NCBI GenBank assembly: GCA_031772625.1
Contig: CM062805.1
Coordinates: 512,162,102-512,226,101, forward strand
DNA from: Pinus tabuliformis
Lineage: Eukaryota; Streptophyta; Pinopsida; Pinales; Pinaceae
Reading direction: 5' to 3'
Length of the DNA: 64,000 nt
Part shown: one piece after another, positions 30,687 to 42,721 of the stretch
How the letters are laid out: the number at the start of each line of letters is the position of its first letter
Numbering within the stretch: position 1 is the stretch's first letter
Program-made: the position numbers and the translations under genes
The notes under the pieces: generated by a model
Seen by the model: only the letters and a program-made list of their open reading frames with translations
Told to the model about the DNA's origin: nothing
Database searches by the model: none

Positions 30687-33635
30687 TGTAACATCCATTG
30701 AATCCAAAACATATGGATCAGGCTTTTTCTACATACGTGATATGATAGTACATAAATATATATATTTTCATCTCTAGCATTAAAAGAATTATAATGTGCC
30801 AAGGTATATAACTTAACACAGTTTGTTAACGCAAGGTACCATTTGTGTGGAAGTCAGACATACCAGTATATATGTAACCTAGTTATCAATTGTGATTTAC
30901 ATTTAGTTTTAATGTCATACACATAGTTGTACTTTAGGAGTCGTTAATGGGGACAACTAGGTTCTCGACTTCCCCGCTTGACATACTCAAAATTAATGTT
31001 GAGTTACTCAGCATAGCACACTTGGCTTCAGCTTTACCATCTATGATATTGGGCAGAGATGGGATGGTGCTTGTTCTGAAGAAGTGGATAAGGGTAACAA
31101 CCCAGTCCTTAGGCTCCCCACCCTCATTGTCATTTTGTGGTCTTGCTCTTCCTACTCCTCCATCGAACTCTAGGGAGATTAGGAATTCAAAGTATGAATT
31201 GAACTTGGAATCGAGGTACTCTCTACACCTTTAGCTTCTATTACTTATGGTTTCCACCATAAATTCACAGTGTTTTTCTTTAGGAGTATTTACCAAAGAT
31301 GGGGTTGACTCTTGTCTCAAGGCTAGTGCCACACAGAGGCAGTCTACCAGAGGGTCCTTTGCTCCTATATCTCGGCATCCAAGCTATTGCACATGAAATA
31401 TATTATTTTACTTATCTAACTAATTCCAAACCTTCCATGCTCTGGTTACTTTGTTAAAATTTTATGTATTTGTTCCTCCATGATGAAATTTGTTCACTCT
31501 GGCTCGCTGATTCCTTTCACATGAAGAGGTACTTCTCACAACAAAATAATCTTGTTATTGTTAATTTTTCTACCCACTAACTCTACTTTTCTTCTTTTTG
31601 GAAAAGCTATGAATCACGGAACTGAACCCCTTGTAGGTATGAGGGTTGTACGTTATTAACTTTTTACTATCACCCTGAGGAATGGTCCAAGCTATCTGGT
31701 ACTCATATTTTTCTCTTGTTTGCTCTAGGTGCTTCTCCTATATAAACCCTTACTCTTGTCATCATAATTATGGTACTTTAATTATGCAATTGCCAATGAC
31801 TATAATGTTTGATTAATTTACTTAGGTGCAGCTAGGGTTTCTTTGACACTAAGGAAGTCGTCGTGCTCCTAACGATTTTTATTGTGTGTTTTTTTTTTCT
31901 AAATTAGCTAGTGATGGCATTAGATGTGTAGGGTTTGGTGGGTGAGTTCTATGCAACCCAACCCATATTACATGTAGCCCATCATATGTGTATATTGTAG
32001 GGTTTTATCTCAGATATTGAATTTGACTTCTATTAAGCCATAATGTAATTATTTACTACTCAGTTTATCACGATTGTATTTATAAAATCTCCATAGAATA
32101 TTTTATAGTTCTTAGGAATGATATCATGGATTTGGTTGTTGTCTGAGTTTGTTCTTCTGCTCATACGTGCATACTTTACTTGAGCTATTGAAATCTAACA
32201 GAGTTTTGTTTTTGTTGCAATGGTTACAACATGCAATGAATAATATTAAATATTGTTAATTATTATTGCTCATTTTGTTTTTTCATTTTTCACTGAGTAG
32301 TTAATTTTGCAGTACTCTAGAACAACATAACTTGACACAATATGAGATTGTACCCAGAACGAGCTCTAGCTCCAGTATGGGATAAACTAAATGTTGGTTA
32401 GTTGTTACCATCTCTTTTCCTATTTTGACATACTACCCATTAAGAATAACCTCCAAAGAATGAATTAGGAAAACTTTAGCTACCAATTTTTAAGCACATA
32501 TCATTTCACAGTTACATTTAGGGAGGGTTTTTCTTCTAATTAACCCTATCCTACACACTTAGTTTATTTTGTTGGAAAGTGTATAATTGGGAACCTACAA
32601 GGTTCTTTCCCTTGCATACTATCATTTCACAGTTAGATTTAGGGAGGGTTTCTCTTCTAATTAACCCTATCCTAGACACTTAGTTTATTTTGTTGGAAAG
32701 TGTATAATTGGGAACCTACAGGGTTCTTTCCCTTGCATACTGGGCTCAAGTTAATATTATTACTGAGAAAACTAATAAGCACAATAGAATATCTTCTTTC
32801 CCTTTCTTTAAAATTTCCTTTAATAAAGAGTTGGGACCCCTCCTGGTCTGACTCCACCGATCACTTATTTTCTTTTTACATAGAAGAGAAATTACAGCTA
32901 TGGTACATTCAACCAAATAAATATAACAAACATAATTAGATGTTATTAATAACACATTTCATTGACTCAATAGTTATAAAATGTTATTATTTCAACCTTT
33001 TGATTCAAAACATAAACAACCATTCTTATGAAAAGAAGACATACAATCTAAAACCTAAGATACTTAAATCTGTATACTCAATTAATAGGAAATTACGTGG
33101 AACTGAAGACTTCTACACCCAACTAGTGAGAATAGCAATTACGTCCAAATCTCCCCCTAAGCCTCTTATTCTTTCCAAAGTAGTATAATAGACAGTATTA
33201 GTTATTGAACCTTAACACTCTTGGTCCATTCCAAGACGTTTATTTGCGAGGTTTCCACTGGCTCCTAGCCAGCTCAAGAACACCCTTACATCATCCTAGA
33301 ATCATCCTATTCAAGGTTCCTCTCTCCTCTTCTCGCCTTGGGTCCCTCCCTTGGAGTTTTCCCAAACTAAGAAATTTTCATTTCTATGGGAAGATGATAT
33401 AAGTTTCTCAACTAACTTGGAAGAATTAAATATTTTCTTCTTGTTTTTTTGGTTCTCCCCATAATTTCATAATTGACTATATCATTTCTTCTCCAAAATA
33501 AATAAATAAAAAGATATAAAATAGACTTTTAATTCCCAAGTTCCTTCCATTTCCATCTACTAGGACTTTACCAATTCACCATGTTTGCAAAGTAAAGTAA
33601 ATGATCATATTTACATAATTAGGGAGGGTGTTACA
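30687..33635. mobile_element. Solo-LTR-like insertion in the RT of element 3
   Basis: A 2,949-bp block starts TGTAACATCC and ends GGGTGTTACA, so its ends are near-perfect 10-bp inverted repeats. It is flanked by the 5-bp duplication TTTTA, and the RT reading resumes after it. No gag, RT or integrase can be read inside, and no internal direct repeat of its ends is seen. A solo LTR from an element with long LTRs is the simplest reading; a non-autonomous element is the alternative. It includes a 121-bp tandem duplication at 32,500-32,741. Confidence 0.75.
32500..32741. repeat. Tandem duplication, two units of 121 bp
   Basis: Units 32,500-32,620 and 32,621-32,741 both begin ATCATTTCACAGTTA and end CTTGCATACT, with only a few substitutions. 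The duplication lies inside the solo-LTR-like insertion and is younger than the LTR itself. Confidence 0.9.
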
Positions 33636-33640
33636 TTTTA
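33636..33640. repeat. Target site duplication, right copy (solo LTR)
   Basis: TTTTA follows the insertion and matches 30,682-30,686. Confidence 0.85.
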
Positions 33641-34500
33641 TTTGCTTGATGAATAGTGTGTTGTGTCCTTATCTCAATAAGTTTGTATTGTATTCATTAA
33701 TGATATACTGGTATATTCCAAGAATGAGGAAGAACATGTTGAGCATTTAACAACAATATTGAGATTGCTAAGAGAGAATCATTTGTATGCTAAGCTCAGT
33801 AAATGTAGTTTCTTTCAAACATAGGTACATTACTTGGGACATGTGGTTTCCATGGAAGGCATACTAGTAGATCTAGAAAAGATAAGGGCTATCATGGAGT
33901 GGGCACCTCCTAGAAATATAGATGAGGTAAGATCATTCATGGGGTTAGTAGGTTATTACAGTTGGTTCATCAAGAACTTCTCACATATTCCTTATCCTAT
34001 TACATCATTTCAAAGGAAAGGTAATAAATTTGAATGGATAGAGGTATGTGCAACAAGTTTTGAGAAATTGAAGTAGTTGTTGACAAATGCTCCAATTTTA
34101 AAGAATGCAGATCCCAACAAAGAGTTTGTGGTATGTATAGATGCTTGTAAGATAGGGCTTGGTGGAGTCCTTATACAAGAAGGACAAGTAGTATGCTATG
34201 AATCAAGGAAATTAAATGAGCATGAGAAAAATTATATGACACATGATCTTGAGTTGGAAGAGATCATCCATTCTTTGATGATGTGGAGGCATTATCTTCT
34301 TGGCAGGCAATTCATCTTGATGAGTTATCATAGTGGAATTCAATATCTATTTGGCCAACCGAATCTGAATGCCAAGAAAACTAGATGGTTGGCCATGATC
34401 AGAGAGTTTGAATTTGAGATAAGGTAAATTAAAGGTAAAGAAAATAGGGTTGTAGATGCTCTTAGCGTGCGGATATAGGTAAATGGCATATCAATTATGA
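33641..34500 (+). pseudogene. RT second part and RNase H of element 3 (broken)
   Basis: RT resumes with [15 protein letters not shown] near 33,692, where the first Asp of the usual DD pair is Asn. It continues through [12 protein letters not shown], the thumb [19 protein letters not shown] and, after a stop near 34,074, RNase H: CIDACKIGLGGVLIQEGQ, NYMTHDLELEEI and a decayed SYHSGIQYLF in which the third catalytic Asp is Tyr. The segment ends near KGKENRVVDAL. Confidence 0.85.
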
Positions 34501-34589
34501 GTTCTTATGGGTAAGATCTACAGGATCAGATCTTGTAGGATGGACAATAGGATGACAAATATATGGAGCTTATGCACATGTTATAACAT

Positions 34590-36540
34590 TGTACAGGTGA
34601 TCAGGATGTGGACCATCATCTCATAAGAGATGGCTTGGTTAGATTTAGGGATAGGATATACATGCCAAACAATAGTGAGCTCAAGAATCTTATCTTGATG
34701 AAATTTCATGCTAAGCCATATTCAGGTCACTCAGGATATCAGAATAAATTGACAACAATGAAGGAGTTTTATTATTGGCCAAATATAAAGATGGAAGTGG
34801 TAGAGTTTGCGGCTAAATGCTTGGATTGTTAACAGGTGAAAGAAGAGTGTAAGCATCCAGATTGTCTGCTATAGTTGATTCTGATTCCAGAGTGGAAATG
34901 GGAGGTCACTTCCATGGACTTCATTATGGGTTTTCTGAGGACATCTAGACAACATGATTCTATTATGGTTTTGGTCGACATGTTCACAAAGGTAGTGCAC
35001 TTCATGCCAGTAAAGTCTACATGTTTAGGTAATGATGTAGCATAAGTTTTCATCAGAGTTGAAGTGAGGTTGTAAGTTGTACCGAAGAAAATTGTGTCAG
35101 AGAGGGATGCCAAGTTCAGTTCTAGATTCTAGAAAGAGTTATTTGCAGGTTTGGGTATAGAGTTAGCCTTCAGTGCAACTTATCATCTCCAGACATATGG
35201 AAAGATAGAGAGGGTAAGCAGGATATTGGAGGATATCTTGAGGATGTGTGCAATGCATCAATAATGGAAGTGGGAAGAGTATCTTCCACTAGTTGAGTTT
35301 GCTTACAACAATGGGTATGAGGAATCTTTGGGGATGAGTCCGTTTGAGGCTTTTATGGGCGAAGTTGGAATACTCCCATTAGTTAGAGTGACTCAGAGAA
35401 CATGGTATTGATTGGACTAGACATGTTGGAAAATATGGTGTAGGAAGTATAGGTAGTCAAGACATTAGGGGAGTTTTGAGGCATAAAATGGGCCTCCTAA
35501 GGAAATTATAAAATAATAGTGGAAATAATAAAATAAGATTACATTACATCATCAAATTTTAGAGGGAAAACGGAAAAACTATTTTTTCAACTTGTATTTC
35601 AAACTTATCTCCTTATGGGTTTGCTCAAATTTGGAGTGGAAACACTAGTTGGATGTAGAAATTGATTCCTCATCCAAGGAGTACCTATGTTTCATACTTT
35701 CGATGGACGTGCTACATGCAAAATGAGAAATACATGAAAAACGTGATGACAATCATGTTTTTCCATGTATTTCTCATTTTTCGTGTAGCAGGGTCTATCG
35801 AAAGTATGCAACATGGGTACTCCTTGGATGAGGAATTAAATTTTGCATCCAATGAGTACTCCTAGTCGAAATTTGAGTAAAACCTTAGGGAAATAAGTTG
35901 AAAATATGAGTTGAAAAATAGTTTTATTATTTTATTATTTTTTAATCTTTTAACCTTTTTACTCCAAAATTGGTGAATCATCCCCCATGGTTGACATCAT
36001 CATCTTGAATCCTATTGGTTCTTATAAAGTTTATTTTGGTTGTACAATTTTCTTAGGAGTCCCATTTTAGACCTCAAAATTCTCGTAATGAGAATCTGAA
36101 TATAACATAGGAAAGAAAGAAAATTTATGCATATTAGAACAGGATGTTTAAGTATTTTCGTGTTGGGGAGAAATTTTACTTGTGTATCAAGAGAAAGAAG
36201 ATATCCTTCAAGATTAAATCATGTGCGAAGCTGGCACCTCGGTTTTGTGGACCTTTCAAGATTCTTGAGAGGATTGGATGAGTAACCTATCAACTTGCAC
36301 TGCCTCCGACAGTGAAAGTCCATGATGTTTTCCATGTGTCATTACTTAAGAAGTATGTTACATATTTTGATCATGTGGTTGACTGGTCTATATTGTAGGT
36401 GGAACTAGAAGGTGAATTCCAGCTAGAACCTCTGTGAATTTTATAGAGAAAGATTCTCATGCTCCAGAATTGAGCAATCAAGTAGGTTAAAGTGCAATGG
36501 AATCACTTTGGGCCTGATGGAGCTACATCGGAGATGGCTG
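34590..36540 (+). pseudogene. Integrase and chromodomain-like tail of element 3 (broken, split by hairpin element)
   Basis: The zinc-binding region (MKFHAKPYSGHSGYQNKLTT, then CLDC) lies near 34,700-34,830. The core follows with SMDFIMGFL (first Asp), SERDAKFSSRF (second Asp) and GKIERVSRILED (Glu), then EFAYNNGYEESLGMSPFEAF. At 35,474 the reading is interrupted by a 606-bp hairpin element and resumes at about 36,080 with FRVGEKFYL, RFCGPFKILERIG and VHDVFHVSLLKKY. It ends near EMAEHMQSMYPSLF, which resembles the tail of chromovirus integrases. Many stops are present. Confidence 0.85.
35474..36079. mobile_element. 606-bp hairpin (foldback/MITE-like) element
   Basis: The ends are inverted repeats starting TTTTGAGG, with matching TAAAATGGG and CTCCTAAG blocks. 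Complementarity continues inward almost to the centre: 35,660-35,741 pairs with 35,756-35,840 through words such as AAGGAGTAC/GTACTCCTT and GAGAAATACATG. Nearly the whole element could form one hairpin. It has no coding capacity worth calling. It sits inside the integrase remnant; the target duplication is unclear. Confidence 0.8.
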
Positions 36541-36870
36541 AACATATGCAGTCTATGTATCCTTCCTTATTCAATGGTTGAGAAAATATTTTGGAATATA
36601 TTTTGGTGTGGTGTTTGGTATATGTATATAAATGTATATGGATGTAAATACCGCCATGAGCTATGTTATAAATCTCCAATAAGCGGTATGGGTGTCATGT
36701 CGTTATGGTTGTCACGTTGTTATGTTTTTCATGTTAGTTTGCTTATCTGCGGGATGATCATTATATATAATACAACGAGCTAAGTTATAAAGATCCATGG
36801 GCAATGTGTTTTTATTTTTAGTAGCCTTGCTCATTGTAGGTGTCATTGAATACCGAGGATGGTGTTTCCC
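36541..36870 (+). other. 3' noncoding region of element 3
   Basis: An AT-rich spacer between the integrase tail and the polypurine tract, with TATATG-rich patches. No gene is seen. Confidence 0.6.
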
Positions 36871-36881
36871 CAAGGGGGAGG
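36871..36881 (+). other. Polypurine tract of element 3
   Basis: AAGGGGGAGG directly precedes a short T run and the TGTAAC start of the 3' LTR. The inverted relative at 62,434-62,448 has an equivalent purine tract in the same relation to its LTR. Confidence 0.75.
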
Positions 36882-36885
36882 TTTT

Positions 36886-38115
36886 TGTAACAATCTTGGT
36901 CAAAAGTCCATTTAATAAAGTTAATAAAGACAAAATAATAACCATGGTCATGGGATGTGTATTCCAAGATGAATGTTAGGAAAATACATTGTGACGATGA
37001 TCAATTGTGATTAATTGATGGCTATGGAAATTGGCAAAGCAATTCACAAAGGATTTAGAAAGGAAAAGTGGCATTAATTGGCATTTTATTAATGAAAATT
37101 ATGAAAATTATGAGACAAGGGAGGTGAAAGGTCATAGATTGCATGTGAGAAGAAAAATGAAGGAAAATAATGGGAAATTGAAGAAAATAGAGGAATCATT
37201 AATAAAAAGGCTTCTGAGGATTAGTTTGTAGCTTTTGTCAGTGTTAAATTTTGTCAGTTTAGACTTTTGTCATTTTTAGCTTGGGCTCTCTATTCTACTC
37301 TCTCTTACTCTTGGACAATTAAAGTTTTCTTGGAGCACTCTTTGAGGAGTGTGGCATACTTGGCATTTTAGAGAAAGAAGTCCAAGGAAGAGAAGAAAAG
37401 CATAATATAACATTGGGATAATCAGCTACAACGGGTTTTTCTTGTAGGTACAATGTTTTATGTATGATTTCCTTGCTAGTTTTGATGTGTATGGCACATG
37501 CATGTGGTTTGTTGGTTATGCTTTCATTGGCATGGAGGAACGCTTGGATTGCTGGTGTATTTTCCTAGCCTTACCATTTCCTAGATAGCCATGGTGTTGT
37601 GGGTGTATTTCCTTTTGTTTTCTATTTGGTTCTCATGTTCCTTTACCTGTGGGTTGAGTTACTAGTTCTTGGAAGCCTTGGTTGGAAAAATGCTCTAGAA
37701 GCCCTGTAACAACTTGGGCTAAGTTACTAGTCCTGGAAAAATGCTCTGGAAGAACTTGGTGGGTTGAGTTACTAGTCTTAGAAGCCCTAGTTGGAAAAAC
37801 GATCTAGAAGCTTGTCAACAACTATGGGTTGAGTTACTAGTCATTGAAGTCGTAGTTAGAAAAATGCTCTAGATCCCTGGACAACTTGGGTATATACCAA
37901 TATAGTGATGGTTAGTGATGTATGACCATGAGGTGGAATCATTGGTTGAGGGTTGAGGTGGTTTGGCCTTTGGAAGCCCTGGTTTGGTTTTTCTTGAGTT
38001 GTTTCATGAGATCCCACATTCATGCTTGGAATATGGCATGATGGTGATTGACTGAAAGAAATATTTGGTTCAGCCAATCTATGGTCAGGTGGTACATGGA
38101 AGTCCCAGACCTAGT
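36886..38115 (+). repeat. 3' LTR of element 3 (right end not preserved)
   Basis: It starts TGTAACAATCTTGG. It is similar over its length to the LTR at 60,427-62,432 on the minus strand: GTGAAAGGTCA, GAGATCCCACATTCATG and GGTTCAGCCAA words occur in the same order. Similarity fades near 38,115. The expected TGTTACA end is not found, so the LTR is truncated or too diverged beyond that point. Confidence 0.7.
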
Positions 38116-40149
38116 TGCATTTTGCATATGTTAATAAGAGATTCTTTCCTCTTGTATTTATGGGTAAACATACTTGTTCATATGTGGTTTTTATGGCTAT
38201 TATATCCTTGTTAATTTTTTTGGTTATATATTGGTTATGAGTATGTTTTATGAAATACTTGATGTATGGGTCTCGTCATGTTTTGATTTGAAAATGAATG
38301 AAAAATGAATATATGACCTAATAGCTAATAATGCAACTACTGTGATATGGAAACAATGCTTCTTTATGAATATTATAAGTATGAGACCCATATGCCCATA
38401 TATGTTATTATGACCTGTAGATTGCATATTTGTGACATGTTTAATGAAATGCATGTCACGGCTAGTAGGGGTCCAGTAAATTCATTGATCGAGTGTTTGC
38501 ATTAGTACCTTTCTTTCAATATCATTTATCATTTTTGAAAGTTTCATGAAGTTGTGGGTAGTGGCCTTAGATTTAGCCTTGAAAAAGTGGCACAGAATTC
38601 AAAGTCGTTGGCTGAGAACTAGCTGAAAAAGTCCTCAAGCAAAAGTGTATGCAATATCAAGCACGCAGAAGAAAGCAGGCGATGCTTTATTTTTCATAAT
38701 GTTTCAGTTAAGGAGGAGTGCTGCATTCAGAAGTTAAAGTTCTAGTCATTCAGCAATTAGCACAGAAGAAATTTTCAACTAACAGCAACTACAGAGGATC
38801 AAGGCATTCTGACCTGCTGTTCTTGGCTTGTCACAAGGAAAAGCCATCCCCAAGTGGAGCCACTGTTAGCCTCCTGCTACAGCAGGTTAATCATATTTCA
38901 TGATCGACATTTTTTACATGCCAAATATGTCATACTTTGCTTGCTGCAATGCTCCATATTTGCTACAGATGGCCAGAGAAGTATCCATGAGAGTGTGCTA
39001 GTCTAAATGCCACTGCTGTGTATCATTTTTGATGAGTTGATCCATTTTGATGAGTTTTCAGCTAAGGGAGGTCCAAACAGCTTAATCTTGGTAGATTTGT
39101 AGATAGGTAGAGAAACAAGGGTGCTCAACAGCTTAATCTGAGCCCCTAGATGCAATAAGTGTAGTTGTAGATAGGAGGACAGCAAGAAGAAAAGAACAAA
39201 ACGCTGGGTATGCTAGTTCAAGTGCACCCAAACCAAAAAGAATAGAAAATGCTAGGTGAATAGGCCGGGTAGGTAGCTTTGTGGTTGCAGAATCATGGCT
39301 TGTGATCCATTTCATATTGTCAAGTGTTATATCTATTATATCACAAGTTGAAGGTGATTTTTCAGTTGGAGGACTTCAAGAAATGCATGTCTAACTTCCC
39401 CCTTCTTCCTCTCCCCCAAATCACTCACTAACTTTCCCCAAAGAGGTCAAGATCTGCTTGATACCTCTTAGTTTCATCATTCTCCATATCATTTGCCTTG
39501 GTGATGGTCTGCTTCACTCAAGGAAGGTCCATACTGCTTCTATGAGTCATTTTCCCTCTTAATAGCCTAAGATTCACATACTTAGCGCTTTCTTATCACT
39601 TTTCATGTTAACTACTAACTTTACTATGTAGCTCCCTATCTATTTCCCTTTCCCCTAATAAACTATGTATATAACTCCCCTATATACTTATCCCCTCCCT
39701 CTGGTTGAAAAATAACCATATATATCCTCGGGAATTGCTAAGTTTATCTGAAACTCAGCAAGAACCCTCATTGACCCCTCTAACCATCTTCCAAATGCAT
39801 AAGGACTCATTCCTTTGCATAGTTTCCCTTCATATGTATAAAAATCATCTCTTTGGCCTTGGTTTGCCTTTATAAGGCATGAAACCCTCTTTGGCCACTA
39901 AACCCCTCTCAAAACCACATCACTTTCCCCCTAAGTGCCTTTGAGCTCCTTCCAAGGCATAAGAATACAAAAACCATGCAAAAACCATGAAAAACCTTCA
40001 AAAAAGGATAAAATCCTCCCTTTTTTCGCTATCGGACCCCTTCCGATGCCTTAGAATCCATGCCAAACTATAAAGGAACCCTTCCGATTTCCCAAAAGGC
40101 TTGGCAGTTCACAAAAACATGGGTCCGATATAATAAAGTTTCATTTGGA
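38116..40149. other. Gene-free stretch
   Basis: No supported gene. At 38,600-38,884 an exon-like reading ends in CAG/GTTAATC, but I cannot match it to any protein. From 39,360 the sequence becomes pyrimidine-rich with a TTTATAAGGC word near 39,870. From 40,020 TCCGATGC/TATCGG words appear and lead into the palindromes. It is probably old LTR-derived DNA. Confidence 0.4.
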
Positions 40150-40183
40150 CCCCCTCCGATGCGATATCGCTATCGGGAGGGGG
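40150..40183. repeat. 34-bp near-palindrome, copy 1
   Basis: The block begins CCCCCTCCGATGCGATATCG and ends CTATCGGGAGGGGG. It reads nearly the same on both strands and is identical to 40,282-40,315, 132 bp away. The GCGATATCGC core is shared with the U3 array of the Tat-like element. Confidence 0.85.
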
Positions 40184-40281
40184 CAATCATATGTTTAAAA
40201 CATCATATATAACCCCTCCGAATTCATTTGCCTTGCCTTTTCATAAAAAGTGTGCTCCGATGAGATAAAGATCTGTTTGAT

Positions 40282-40315
40282 CCCCCTCCGATGCGATATC
40301 GCTATCGGGAGGGGG
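40282..40315. repeat. 34-bp near-palindrome, copy 2
   Basis: Identical in sequence to 40,150-40,183. A TATATAAG word follows about 10 bp after it, so it may lie in an old LTR promoter. Confidence 0.85.
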
Positions 40316-40359
40316 CAGTGGCATATATAAGTGAAAATGGCTAAGTCTCAAAGCATGAG

Positions 40360-41110
40360 GCATAGTGCCGATGGGCCGGACCCGAAAATGTATAAAGTGG
40401 ACCGGTAATAGTATATCGGGTCCGCGCAGTTCGGCGATTCCATATGTGCCGCCCTCTAGTCCCTCCGACTGTCGATTCGCCGACGGATCCAAGACCGTTG
40501 GATCGGGCCCCAGATCTGACGGTCCAGATCTTGTCGCGCGGCCCCCCACATCGCATCGCCCCATATACTGCTCCGATTTGGCAGAGCCGATGAGTTATCA
40601 AATGCAGTGTTAAGGGTTTTCGGGTCCGCGGACCCATTCCACTGTTAAAACCGCCAATTTGGGTTCCGCCGATGGGTCGGACCTGAAATAAAATAAAGAG
40701 GGCCTGTATAACTTATCAGGTCCGATGGGTTTCGGCGTTTCTATGTGGCAACCCCATGACCCCGCCGATAGCGAATTGCTGAGTTAATCTCAGCCGCCCA
40801 TTCAGGCCCGGAGATCAACGGCCCATATTTAATCGCATCACTCCTATATGGCTCTGACCAGCGGAGCCGAAAAGCTATGAAGTGCAGCATATAGTATATC
40901 GGGTCCGCTTACCCATTTTTATCAAATCCGGCGATATGAAAGCTCCGATGGGTCGGACCCGATCTCCATAAAGAAAGGGCATATAAGCATTTCGGGTCCG
41001 CGACATTTCGGAGGTTTTATGTGTTGGGACCAATGGTCTGCCCCGATGCGATTTAGCGCCAGCCGTTGGATCGGCCCGCGCCGGATCAACGGCCAGCATT
41101 CAATCTTATG
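40360..41110. repeat. Three-copy GC-rich tandem array (about 280-300 bp unit)
   Basis: Units begin with CCGATGGGYCGGACC near 40,370, 40,668 and 40,947. Each continues with a TATAAAG or ATAAAG word, then TCGGGTCCG (or TCAGGTCCG), a TTCGGCG- or TTCGGAGG-like word, and a GCCGTTGGATCGG or ATCAACGGCC stretch. The units differ at many positions but keep the order of these blocks. Weak echoes occur at 43,160-43,450 and 52,510-52,690. Confidence 0.65.
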
Positions 41111-42721
41111 AACAGTAATCGCTCCCGCCCCAATTTTGATGGATTTTCACGTTTAAAGCATTTTTTGCCTTATAAGAGGGAAAATGGCCATTTTCTTTTA
41201 AAACAGTTCGGCGCCAGTGCCCGCCCCGCCTCCAAAAGAAACATGGCATTCTTTAGTCCATATTTGATCGCTGCAGGCCCGAAATAGCTCCAAATTGCAG
41301 GATTTTGGCCTTGGCATGCCTCCAGCATCCAGTCTTCCGCCAGTTAGCAGTTGTTCATCATTTTTAGTACCATTTTTGATCGGCCAGCGCCGATAGCGTT
41401 CCAAAGGCCACGGAGGACATTAACAACAGTTATTTTTGCATTAAAAGGCAGAAAAGGGGAGATTTGACAGCGTAAAGTGTATCAGAGGAAAGAGAAGGCT
41501 CAAGTGCATGTCAAAGGGTATCGGGAAAGCGACAGACAGTATCAGTATTGTGGTTCAAAGTAGATGAAGGCAGAAAGGCCCCAGTAGTTATAGCAAAGCA
41601 TCATTGAGCTGTAATGGCTCACCAACTCTCAATTTTTGCCATTTAACACAGCAGGACCAGTTGAAGACACGAGTAAAAGGTTTTCAAAGCAGATATTGGC
41701 AAACACAATGAACCCAGTCATATTTTGGAGCAGCGCTGCTTCCTTAAATGCGCAGTTATCACAGAGAGGACAGCGCGTGGCTCAAGGAACTCTTTTAGTC
41801 CATTTTTGAAGCTGTAGGACCATGGCTGCTCCCTCATGAATACCTGTTTTAGATATTTTATTGCATTTATTTCCAGCACAACTTAGCATTAGAAGCAGTT
41901 ATTGCACAGATCTCTTTTGAATCTGTTTTGATAGATATTTTGAGATATTTTCTCCCTTGACACCTGTTCAAGGGATGTTTGTAAATATTTTCTATTTAAA
42001 CCACCCTCTGCACTGTTTTAAGGGTTGGTTGGTCGATAACTTCCTCTAGACTTGCATTGTATTTTCTGAGAGTCTCTATAATCAAAGATCGCTGGAATGT
42101 TTGGGAGATGAACTAACTGTTGTGTTTTAATGACTGAAGAGTGACTATGGAATCCTAATGCTTCTATATAGCCCAATAAGTGTTTCTTATCTTTGTTTAC
42201 AGTTTATATGTTTTATGCCATCATTGTTTCACTATCTAAATAGCAGAAAGAAAGAATAGTTCATAGCTCACTTAGTTGTATTCTATTCTCAATTTTTGTG
42301 ATTTATCTATGTTTTCCTCTAAATTAGTCCTGAATATGAATACTGATTTGCTCATATTTATGCTAGTTCCTTCATATATGAATGTTGTTTAGGAATCCTT
42401 GATTGCTCCTATATAAATGTTCATTCACCTTCCCTCTGTTAGCATAATGAGAGCTACTTAGTTGCCTTTCATTCACTGACCTTCATTCCATCCTTATTCC
42501 AGCCTGATATTGTTTTATGTGTAGCTATCCTGCTCTGCATTCCTCTTGTGACCAAGAAAACGCAACAGCAAGCCTAATCCACGACTCCATGCCCAATGGT
42601 TTGAGCTTCTCACACTATGCATCCCAACTCTGTTTGAAAGAATCCTCCATCCCACCAAGATCAAAACAAAACCCAAGAAAATCATAACTAGCCTAAAATC
42701 AACCCAAAACAAAGCTAAATT
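41111..42721. other. Gene-free LTR-like stretch
   Basis: No supported gene. The sequence runs from GC-rich to AT-rich. It includes TATTTAAACCACCCTCTGCACTG near 41,990 (split here as TATTTAAACC then ACCCTCTGCACTG) and GAGAGTCTCTATAATC near 42,069, which look like the transcription start region of an LTR. This is inference from composition only. Confidence 0.35.

Larger units (their letters stand above)
28332..38115 (+). mobile_element. Decayed chromovirus-like Ty3/gypsy element 3 with two nested insertions
   Basis: On the plus strand the order is 5' LTR end, initiator-Met-type primer site, gag, protease, RT, RNase H, integrase, a chromodomain-like tail, polypurine tract and 3' LTR. All genes are broken by many stops. 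The RT is interrupted by an insertion at 30,687-33,635 and the integrase by a hairpin element at 35,474-36,079. The TGTAAC LTR start, the primer site and the carboxy tail of integrase suit a Tekay/Del-like chromovirus; that lineage call is an inference. Confidence 0.8.

Noticed and set aside
30947-31234. 95-codon frame inside the solo-LTR-like insertion
   Set aside because: No domain, low coding character, and located in an element without any other coding sequence.
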